Assembly (NCBI RefSeq): GCF_030378205.1 | Contig: NZ_CP127385.1 | Span: forward strand, 2,520,001-2,584,000 | DNA length: 64,000 nucleotides | Direction of reading: 5' to 3' | DNA from: Bradyrhizobium sp. NP1 | GTDB lineage: Bacteria > Pseudomonadota > Alphaproteobacteria > Rhizobiales > Xanthobacteraceae | Part shown: in pieces, positions 49,637-56,818 of the stretch | Position numbering within the stretch: position 1 is the first letter of the stretch | Layout: the number at the start of each line of letters is the position of its first letter | Made by a program: the position numbers and the translations under genes | The notes under the pieces: generated by a model | What the model saw: the letters and a program-made list of their open reading frames with translations, nothing else | Database searches by the model: none | What the model was told of the DNA's origin: nothing

Positions 49637-50284
49637 TTAGGGCCGCAGCGCCTGTAGCACCAGGTCGACGACGTGCCTGCGGCGGGCGCGGCGCGCCGCA
49701 GCGCTGCCGAGATCCTTGCCGAAGATCGCCGACAGCGTCGGTGTGTTGGAGAAGTAGAAGTAGCTCAGTCCCGCGATCGAGATGTAGAGATGCACGGGGT
49801 TGATGCCCTTGCGGAAGGTGCCTTCGCGCACGCCTTCGGTCAGGATCTTGGAGAGCATGGCAACGAGCGGCGAATGCATCGCCTCGAGCCGCGCGGATTT
49901 GCGCACGTGGCGCGCGCCGCCGCGGTTCTCGTCATTGAGCAGCACGATGAAATCAGGATGATCGGCGAGATGGTCGAACGAGCTCTCGACCAGCTTCCGG
50001 ATCGCCCGTTCCGGCGGCAGACCCTCGAGCTTGAGCTTGCGCTCCTGCTCGCGGATCTCCTCATAGACCCATTCCAGCACCGCGAGATACAGCGCGTCCT
50101 TGTCGCCGAAATAGTGGTAGACGAGCTGCTTGTTGACGCCAGCGCGCGCGGCGATCTCGTCGACCCGGGCGCCGGCAAGGCCGCTGGCCGCGAATTCGCG
50201 GCGTGCCGCGGTCAAAAGCTTCCTGCGCGTGGCGGCGGGGTTGCGCCGCTGCGGCGTCGCGCCGTTGGATCCTCGTCTGGGCAT
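49637..50284 (-). CDS. TetR/AcrR-family regulator
   Basis: A 215-residue regulator with an N-terminal HTH (RRKLLTAARREFAASGLAGARVDEIAARAGVNKQLVYHYFGDKDAL) and a C-terminal TetR_C-like domain. It lies between the two transport units it probably controls; matching operators are found on both sides. ATG 50284 is only 3 nt from operator 2, so a weak RBS (TTGGAA) would be used or the mRNA is nearly leaderless. The effector is unknown. Confidence 0.88.
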   Translation of the reverse strand: MPRRGSNGATPQRRNPAATRRKLLTAARREFAASGLAGARVDEIAARAGVNKQLVYHYFGDKDALYLAVLEWVYEEIREQERKLKLEGLPPERAIRKLVESSFDHLADHPDFIVLLNDENRGGARHVRKSARLEAMHSPLVAMLSKILTEGVREGTFRKGINPVHLYISIAGLSYFYFSNTPTLSAIFGKDLGSAAARRARRRHVVDLVLQALRP

Positions 50285-50287
50285 TTC

Positions 50288-50327
50288 CAACCAGATAGTT
50301 GACAATGGGAGCAGTCCCTTGTTGCAT
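50288..50327 (+). promoter_or_regulatory. TetR operator 2 overlapping the receptor-gene promoter
   Basis: CAACCAGATAGTTGA (50288-50302) matches 13 of 15 bases of operator 1. TTGACA (50299-50304), a consensus -35, overlaps its end; TTGCAT (50322-50327) follows after 17 nt as a weak -10. The placement of operator relative to -35 is the same as at operator 1. Confidence 0.65.
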
Positions 50328-50417
50328 TGGTAGCCGCTGGAAGCGGCGCCGACAAGCCAGGCGGCGGAAGAAGCCGGGACAGCGGCCGGGGATAATCCAA
50401 GCGAGGGAGTTGCTCCG

Positions 50418-51422
50418 ATGAAGCGTTTGACGATGGTGGGGCTTGCGCTCGCGTTCTCGCTTTCGGCGGTGCCGGTGCGGGCCGGCGAGGCCGTCAACCT
50501 GCTCCTGAACTGGACGCCGACCGCCGACCACTCGCCGTTCTATTATGCCAAGGCGCAAGGCTGGTACGAGAAGGCCGGCATCGACCTCACCATCGAGGTC
50601 GGCAAGGGCTCTGGCGTTTCGGCGCTGAAGGTTGGCTCCGGCGGCTCGCCGTTCGGCATCGCCGACCTCGCCACCATGCTGGTGGCCCGCAGCAAGGGCG
50701 CCGACGCGGTCGCGGTGATGAGCATCTACGCCAACACCGGGCAGACCTTCTACTGGCTGAAGAGCTATGGCGTGAACGGGCCGAAGGATTTCCCGGGCCA
50801 CAAGATCGGCAACCCGCCGGGCGACGCCTCGCGCGTGATGTGGCCGGCCTTTGCCAAGGCTGCCGGCATCGCGCCGGACTCGGTCAATTTCGTCAATGTC
50901 GGGCCGACCGCGAAGATCGCGGCGCTGAAGAGCCACACCGTCGATATCATCAGCGACTTCTACAACGAGCATGATCTCAAGGTGATCGAGTTCGGCAGCG
51001 ACCTCGGCTACATCAACTGGAAGGATGTCGGGCTCAACCCGTACGGCAACGCGCTGATCGTCAACGGCGCATATCTTCAGAAGAACCCGAAGCTGGTCGA
51101 GGATTTCGTGCGCATCAGCCAGAAGGCCTATGCGGCCTGCGTCGCCGATGTCGCGCCCTGCCTCAAGGCGCTGCTCGACCAGGTCTCGGGGCTCGACAGA
51201 GAGAACCAGCAGCGGCAGTGGGAGCGCATCAAGTTCCTGATGACGGACCCGTTCACCACGACCAGGGCATTGGGCTGGATCGACGGCGAGCGCATGAAAA
51301 AGGACTATGAGCTGGTCCAGACCTATCTCGGCATGGAGAAGCCGTTCGACGTCGAGACCGCATTCGCGACGAAAATGCTCGATCCCGCCATCAAGATGGA
51401 TGCGAGCAAGGTGAAGCAGTGA
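50418..51422 (+). CDS. ABC transporter substrate-binding protein (NMT1/SsuA-like)
   Basis: A 334-residue periplasmic protein with a signal peptide (MVGLALAFSLSAVPVRA). NMT1/THI5-like features: NLLLNWTPTADHSPFYYAKAQGWYEKAGID and IEVGKGSGVSALKVGSGGSPFGIAD. Members bind pyrimidines, sulfonates, riboflavin or aromatic compounds. It is divergent from tetR and separated from its permease and ATPase genes. The stop codon lies in a hairpin. Confidence 0.9.
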   Translation: MKRLTMVGLALAFSLSAVPVRAGEAVNLLLNWTPTADHSPFYYAKAQGWYEKAGIDLTIEVGKGSGVSALKVGSGGSPFGIADLATMLVARSKGADAVAVMSIYANTGQTFYWLKSYGVNGPKDFPGHKIGNPPGDASRVMWPAFAKAAGIAPDSVNFVNVGPTAKIAALKSHTVDIISDFYNEHDLKVIEFGSDLGYINWKDVGLNPYGNALIVNGAYLQKNPKLVEDFVRISQKAYAACVADVAPCLKALLDQVSGLDRENQQRQWERIKFLMTDPFTTTRALGWIDGERMKKDYELVQTYLGMEKPFDVETAFATKMLDPAIKMDASKVKQ

Positions 51423-51438
51423 CGGCCGAAGGCCGTCA
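51420..51438. terminator. 8-bp hairpin with GAA loop between convergent genes
   Basis: TGACGGCC-GAA-GGCCGTCA, including the receptor's TGA stop. It is symmetric, so it could end transcripts in both directions; no U-run is present. Confidence 0.4.
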
Positions 51439-51455
51439 TGGCCGGCCGCTGCGCG

Positions 51456-52427
51456 TCACTGCAGCGCCATGCCCGAGGTCTTGACCACTGTCGTCAGCTT
51501 CTCGTAGTCCGCTTTCATCAGGCTTTCGAGCGCTTGAAGCGACATCGGCCTGCCGGGAACGTCCGACACCGCGAGCTGGCGCTGCACGGTCGGATTGGCA
51601 AGCGCCTTGTTGATCGCAGCGTGGATGGTCTCGACCAGCGGCGCGGGCGTCGAGGCCGGCACATAGATGCCATACCACGGCACGTAGGCCGCCGCCGGAA
51701 AGCCGGCCTCCGCGATCGTCGGCACATCGGGCAGGTCAGCCACGCGCTTGTCGGTGAAGACGGCGAGCGGCTTCACCGTGCCCTGCTTGATATGCGGCAG
51801 CGCCAGCGCCAGCGAGACGATCTCGAAATGCATCAGGTTGGTGATGAGGTCGACCAGCGCCGGCGGCTGACCCTTGTAGCCGACATTGGTGAGCTTGATG
51901 TCGGCGACCTGGAACAGCTTTTGCGCCGACAGGTCGATCGAGGAGCCGGTGCCGGGATTGCCGAAATTGAGCTCGCCGGGCTTTTGCCGTGCCAGCGCGA
52001 CGAATTCGGCCATTGTCTTGACCGGCATTGATGGCGGCACCAGCGCCACGCTTTGGTTCCACACCGCCAGCCCAACGCACTTGAAGTCCTTCAGCGGATC
52101 CCAGCCGGCGTCCTTGTAGAGGCTTGGATTGACCAGCACCGCAGGCCCGGTGACGAGCCAGGTGTAGCCGTCGCCGTCGCTGCGCGCGACCGCCGCGGTG
52201 CCGATATTGCTGTTGGCGCCGGGTCGCGCTTCCACCACGATCGCCTGTTTGGTGTCGCGGCCGACCTGCTCGGTGACGGTGCGCGCGACGATGTCGACGA
52301 TGCCGCCGGCCGGATAGGGCACGATGATGTGAATCGGGCGGTTCGGATAGGCGCTTTCGGCCCTCGCGGCGGGTGCGCCGAGCAGAAGCACGAGCCCCAG
52401 TGCGACCGCGCTTCTCATTCCTCCCAT
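51456..52427 (-). CDS. Bug/TctC-family substrate-binding protein
   Basis: A 323-residue periplasmic receptor with a signal peptide (VALGLVLLLGAPAARA). Bug motifs: IHIIVPYPAGGIVDIVARTV, RPGANSNIGTAAVARSDGDGYTWL and PALVDLITNLMHFEIVS. GGAGGATATC precedes ATG 52427. It lies 46 nt downstream of the IclR gene on the same strand, so regulator and receptor may share a transcript. Ligand unknown. Confidence 0.9.
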   Translation of the reverse strand: MGGMRSAVALGLVLLLGAPAARAESAYPNRPIHIIVPYPAGGIVDIVARTVTEQVGRDTKQAIVVEARPGANSNIGTAAVARSDGDGYTWLVTGPAVLVNPSLYKDAGWDPLKDFKCVGLAVWNQSVALVPPSMPVKTMAEFVALARQKPGELNFGNPGTGSSIDLSAQKLFQVADIKLTNVGYKGQPPALVDLITNLMHFEIVSLALALPHIKQGTVKPLAVFTDKRVADLPDVPTIAEAGFPAAAYVPWYGIYVPASTPAPLVETIHAAINKALANPTVQRQLAVSDVPGRPMSLQALESLMKADYEKLTTVVKTSGMALQ

Positions 52428-52472
52428 GATATCCTCCGGTCCTCGCCGCATCGGTGCGATGCGGCTGGTTGT

Positions 52473-53291
52473 TCAGCGTGTCCCTTGCGCATCATCGGCG
52501 ATGAGCGAGCGGATGCTGCGCGCAAGTCCCAGCATGCGGGGCGCGCATTCGCGCTCGATCTGCTCGGCGCTGAATCGGAACGAGGGGATGCCGCAATTGA
52601 CGGCAAGGCAGTCGCCGTTATCAGCACGATAGAGCGGCGCAGCAACGCCAAAAATCTCGCGCCGCCATTCGCCCAGGGAAACGGCGAAGCCGCGCTCCTT
52701 GCAGAGCGCGATATCCGGCAGCGTGCGGCGCTTGACATAGTCGGCTTCCTGCGGGCGCTCGGCCTTCACCGCCTTCACATAGGCGGCGAGCTCATCCTCA
52801 GTGAACAGCGACAGGAGCGCGCGCCCGACCGCGGTCGGCGCCAGCGAGCTGCAGAAGCCCACGTCAGGCACATGCGGCACCGCGTCGGTGGTGCGCAGCG
52901 TCTCGACATAGATGAAGTCGAGCCCGAACGGCATCGCGATCGAGACCGTGCCGCCGGCATAGCTCGCAAAATCCCGCATCAGCGGCCGCGCCATCTGCCG
53001 CACGCGCAGCGCCGAGAGCAGCGGATAGGCGGTTGCCAGCACGCCAAGTCCGAGCTGGAAGCGCCCCTTCGCGTCGCGCCTGAGATAGCCGAGCTGCGCC
53101 AGCGTGTAGGTGAGCCGCGACACCGTCGGCCGCGACAGCCCGGTCTCGCCCGCAAGCTCGGCGTTGGACCGCGAGCCGGCGCCGTTGCGGAAGACGGCGA
53201 GCACGTCGAGCCCGTGCGCCAGCGTGGTCGCAAAGGCAGGATCGGCGTGGTCGGTCCGCGACCGGCTCGCGGAAGCGCGCGAATGAGCCAT
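52473..53291 (-). CDS. IclR-family transcriptional regulator
   Basis: A 272-residue regulator. The winged HTH (about 20-85: NAELAGETGLSRPTVSRLTYTLAQLGYL) is followed by an IclR effector domain (about 100-265, with SSLAPTAVGRALLSLFTEDEL). It is divergent from the acyl-CoA dehydrogenase gene with direct ATATCGAA repeats between, so it probably controls both directions. Effector likely an acid from the pathway. Confidence 0.9.
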   Translation of the reverse strand: MAHSRASASRSRTDHADPAFATTLAHGLDVLAVFRNGAGSRSNAELAGETGLSRPTVSRLTYTLAQLGYLRRDAKGRFQLGLGVLATAYPLLSALRVRQMARPLMRDFASYAGGTVSIAMPFGLDFIYVETLRTTDAVPHVPDVGFCSSLAPTAVGRALLSLFTEDELAAYVKAVKAERPQEADYVKRRTLPDIALCKERGFAVSLGEWRREIFGVAAPLYRADNGDCLAVNCGIPSFRFSAEQIERECAPRMLGLARSIRSLIADDAQGTR

Positions 53292-53299
53292 GAGCGGAA

Positions 53300-53340
53300 A
53301 TATCGAACAGATATCAGTGATTTGTCAATATATCGAAACA
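53300..53340. promoter_or_regulatory. ATATCGAA direct repeats and small palindrome (candidate IclR operator)
   Basis: ATATCGAACA at 53300 and ATATCGAAACA at 53330 are 30 bp apart, near three helical turns. The first is also half of a palindrome ATATC-N5-GATAT (53300-53314). It lies 9 bp upstream of the IclR start and 51 bp upstream of the dehydrogenase start. Confidence 0.55.
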
Positions 53341-53390
53341 TCAATTGCCAATCGTATCGGTATCCTGTTAGATCGCCGCCAGGAGGCCCG

Positions 53391-54653
53391 ATGGATTTCG
53401 CGTTCTCGGAGCGGTCGGAGACCTGGCGGACCAGGCTGCAATCCTTCTTCGAGAGGGAGGTGCTGCAGCGCCACCGCGCCTGGCTCGATCACGTCGTTGC
53501 CCGCGGCGAGGCCGCGCCCTTCATGGATGAATTGCAGCAGAAGGCGCGCGCGGCAGGTCTGTGGAATCTCGCGCTGCCGGAGCTTGCGCCGGACGAACCA
53601 GGCACGCGGCTGTCCAACCTCGAATATGCGCCGCTCGCCGAGATCATGGGGCGGCTGTTCTGGGCGAGCGAGGTGTTCAACTGCCAGGCGCCCGACGTGC
53701 CCAACATGATCGCGCTGCAGAATTGCGCGACGCCTGCGCAGAAGCAGCGCTGGCTGAGACCGTTGCTCGATGCCGAGACGCGTTCGGCGTTCGGCATGAC
53801 CGAGCCGGATGTCGCGTCCTCCGACGCCACCAATATCGCAACGACAATCCGGCGGGACGGCGACCACTACCTCATCAACGGCCGCAAATGGTTCATCACG
53901 GGGGCCGCGCATCCCCGCTGCAGCTTCCTGATCGTGCTCGGCAGAACCAATCCGGATGTCGAGCGCACGCGCCAGCATTCCTGCGTCATTGTGCCGATGG
54001 CCGCATCAGGCGTGCGGCTGGTGCGGCGATTGCGCTGGATGGGCTGCGAGGACCATGTCGCGCCGATCGGCGAGCTTGCCTTCGACAATGTCCGCGTGCC
54101 CGTCGAAAACCTGCTCGGCGAGGAGGGGGACGGCTTCCGGGTCGCACAGGTCCGGCTGGGGCCGGCGCGCATTCACCATTGCATGCGTTCGATCGGGCTG
54201 TGCGAGCTACTGATCGAATTGATGATGGCGCGGGCCGCAGAACGCTCCGCCTTCGGCCGGCCGGTGATTCAATATGACACCGTGCAGCGCTGGATCGCGG
54301 AATCCCGCGTCGAGCTCGAGCAGGCGCGCCTTTTGACCTATCGCTGCGCCTGGCTGCTCGACCGCAGCGGCCATCATGGCGCGGATTCTGCCATGAAGAA
54401 TTGGCGCGACGTCTCGCTGATCAAGGTCGCGGTGCCCGTCGTGCTGCAGCGGATCGCCGATCGCGCGCTGCAGGTGTTCGGCGCGATGGGCGGCTCCGAC
54501 GATACGCCGATCCACCAGGCGCTCGCCTGGGGCAGGCTCTTGCGGATCGGCGATGGGCCGGACGAGGTGCATCTGCGGCAGATTTTCAAGATGGAAACGA
54601 TGCCGCCGTGGACGATTGCGGCTTCGCCCTATCTGGCGAGCCGGCTGGCGTAA
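53391..54653 (+). CDS. Acyl-CoA dehydrogenase
   Basis: A 420-residue flavoenzyme with the ACAD signatures FGMTEPDVASSDATNI, GRKWFITGAAHP and a C-terminal helical bundle (FGRPVIQYDTVQRWIAESRVELEQARLLTYR; ALQVFGAMGGSDDTPI). It forms a 2,3-enoyl-CoA from an acyl-CoA. ATG 53391 has GGAGG 4 nt upstream; the longer frame crosses the regulator's antisense. It is probably co-transcribed with the downstream hydrolase. Confidence 0.92.
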   Translation: MDFAFSERSETWRTRLQSFFEREVLQRHRAWLDHVVARGEAAPFMDELQQKARAAGLWNLALPELAPDEPGTRLSNLEYAPLAEIMGRLFWASEVFNCQAPDVPNMIALQNCATPAQKQRWLRPLLDAETRSAFGMTEPDVASSDATNIATTIRRDGDHYLINGRKWFITGAAHPRCSFLIVLGRTNPDVERTRQHSCVIVPMAASGVRLVRRLRWMGCEDHVAPIGELAFDNVRVPVENLLGEEGDGFRVAQVRLGPARIHHCMRSIGLCELLIELMMARAAERSAFGRPVIQYDTVQRWIAESRVELEQARLLTYRCAWLLDRSGHHGADSAMKNWRDVSLIKVAVPVVLQRIADRALQVFGAMGGSDDTPIHQALAWGRLLRIGDGPDEVHLRQIFKMETMPPWTIAASPYLASRLA

Positions 54654-54683
54654 AGGGTTTAATTTCCGCGTGAGGAGGAGAGG

Positions 54684-56627
54684 ATGAGCGAGGGAGCGGT
54701 CAACGAGAAAACGGAAATGCCGAAGGACGCCGCTCCCTCGGTCATCGCGCAGCACGCGGCGATGCGAAACGCGCTGCCGTTTCTCGATACGCGCGATTTC
54801 GAGGAGGCCAAGCGCGGCTTTCTCGGCACCATCGAGAACGCGAAAGTCACCTCGGTGCAGGGCCGGGTGGTCTGGAGCCTCGAGCCATACGGCTTCCTGT
54901 CGGAAGCGGAGGCGCCTGCGACCGTCAACCCCAGCCTGTGGCGGCAGTCGCGCCTCAACATGAATCACGGCCTGTTCGAGGTGGTGCCCGGCGTCTACCA
55001 GATACGCGGGCTCGACATCGCCAACATGACGCTGATCGAGGGCGATCGCGGCGTGATCGTGGTGGATACGTTGACCTCGATCGAGGGCGCGCGCGCCGCG
55101 ATGGAGCTTTATTTCCAGCATCGCGGCAAGCGGCCGGTCGCAGCCGTCATCTTCACCCACACCCACACCGACCATTGGGGTGGCGCGCGCGGCGTGCTCG
55201 ACGAGGAGACGCTGGCGAGCGGCCGCGTGCCGATCATCGCGCCCAACCTGTTCATGGAGCATGCGGTCTCCGAGAACATCATCGCTGGCCCCGCGATGCT
55301 GCGGCGTGCGCAGTACCAGTTCGGCCCGTTCCTTGCCAAGGGCGTGCGCGGCCAGGTCGATTGCGGGCTCGGCAAGTCGATGGCGGCCGGTTCAGTGGCG
55401 CTGTTGCGTCCGACCGACCTGATCATGGCGACCGGCGACAGGCGCGTGATCGACGGCGTTGAATTCGAGTTCCAGATGGCGCCGAACAGCGAGGCGCCCG
55501 CCGAGATGCATTTCTTCATTCCGCGCTACAAGGTGCTGAACCTCGCGGAGAACTGCACGCACAACTTCCACAATCTGCTGCCGTTCCGCGGCGCCGACGT
55601 GCGCGATGCGCTGGCCTGGTCGAAATACCTCAACGAGGCGCTGCGATTGTGGGGCGGCAAGGCGGAGGCGATGTGCGGCCAGCATCATTGGCCGGTGTGG
55701 GGAGGAGAGCGGATCGACACCATGATCCGCCAGCAGCGCGACCTCTACAAGTTCGCCCACGACCAGACCATCCGCCTGATGAACCACGGGCTGACCGCAA
55801 CCGAGATCGCCGAGACGATCAGATTGCCGGCAAGCCTCGAAGGCGCCTGGCATGGCCGCGGCTATTACGGCCATATCCGGCACAATGTGAAGGCGATCTA
55901 CCAGAAATATCTCGGCTGGTATGACGCCAACCCCGTCAACCTCGATCCGCTGCCGCCGGTCGAGGCGGGCAAAAAGTATGTCGAGTATATGGGCGGCGGC
56001 GAGGCGATCCTCGCGCGGGCGCGCACGGATTTCGACAAGGGCGAATTCCGCTTCGTGGCGCAGGCGCTCAGTCATCTCGTCTTCGCCGAACCGGACAACA
56101 GCCAGGCGCGCGCGCTGCTCGCCGACACGTTCGAGCAGTTGGGCTATGCCGCGGAAAGCGCGACGTGGCGCAACGCCTATCTGTTCGGCGCGCAGGAATT
56201 GCGGCAGGGCATGCCGAAGGCGCCGCCGCGGCCGCCGATGCCGCGCGAGACGCTCGCCGCGCTGCGCACCGAGCAATTGTGGGACGTGCTCGGCATCCGC
56301 CTCAACGGGCCCAAGGCCGAAGGCAAGCGCATCGTGCTGAACTGGAATTTCACCGACACCGGGGAGACCTTTGCGCTGACGCTTGAGAACTGCGCGCTGA
56401 CCTACACCGAGGGCGTGCCGGCGGCCGACGCCGATGCCGGCTTCACGCTGGCGCGCGCGACGCTGGATGAGGTGATCGCCAGGCAGACCAGCTTTCCGGA
56501 GGCCATCGCTGCCGGCAAGGTCGCGGTCAGCGGCAACCCGATGCGGCTGGCCGAGCTGGTGGCGCTGATGGACGAGTTTCCGCGCATGTTCGAGATCGTC
56601 GAGCCGAAGCGGACGGCGGTGAGCTGA
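54684..56627 (+). CDS. Alkylsulfatase-like metallo-beta-lactamase-fold hydrolase (SdsA1-type)
   Basis: A 647-residue protein of the SdsA1/BDS1 family. The Zn motif THTHTDHWGG is near residue 158, ENCTHNFHNLLPFRG supplies the later histidines, AMCGQHHWPVWGG follows, and a C-terminal SCP2-like domain begins near 530. Such enzymes hydrolyse alkyl sulfates (SDS) to the alcohol and sulfate. It lacks the export signal of SdsA1, so it would act in the cytosol. With the acyl-CoA dehydrogenase it suggests breakdown of a sulfated or long-chain compound. Confidence 0.88.
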   Translation: MSEGAVNEKTEMPKDAAPSVIAQHAAMRNALPFLDTRDFEEAKRGFLGTIENAKVTSVQGRVVWSLEPYGFLSEAEAPATVNPSLWRQSRLNMNHGLFEVVPGVYQIRGLDIANMTLIEGDRGVIVVDTLTSIEGARAAMELYFQHRGKRPVAAVIFTHTHTDHWGGARGVLDEETLASGRVPIIAPNLFMEHAVSENIIAGPAMLRRAQYQFGPFLAKGVRGQVDCGLGKSMAAGSVALLRPTDLIMATGDRRVIDGVEFEFQMAPNSEAPAEMHFFIPRYKVLNLAENCTHNFHNLLPFRGADVRDALAWSKYLNEALRLWGGKAEAMCGQHHWPVWGGERIDTMIRQQRDLYKFAHDQTIRLMNHGLTATEIAETIRLPASLEGAWHGRGYYGHIRHNVKAIYQKYLGWYDANPVNLDPLPPVEAGKKYVEYMGGGEAILARARTDFDKGEFRFVAQALSHLVFAEPDNSQARALLADTFEQLGYAAESATWRNAYLFGAQELRQGMPKAPPRPPMPRETLAALRTEQLWDVLGIRLNGPKAEGKRIVLNWNFTDTGETFALTLENCALTYTEGVPAADADAGFTLARATLDEVIARQTSFPEAIAAGKVAVSGNPMRLAELVALMDEFPRMFEIVEPKRTAVS

Positions 56628-56818
56628 CGCGCCGTCGGCCGTGTTTTGACGAGAGAAATATCGGGAACAAATGCCAAGAGAATGCCGTCGCCATGGCAAA
56701 CTTCCGACACATGGCAACGGCGAAAAGGGGAGATTCGACATGACGCAGGCGCGGCCGCCGATGCCGGTTACGGTTTTGGCGATCGCGCACATAATACCGT
56801 TTGAAAAAAGAGGCCTTC

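Noticed and set aside
56684..56721. 12-bp imperfect hairpin after the sulfatase gene as terminator
   Set aside because: One mismatch, 14-nt loop and no U-run; it could be chance.
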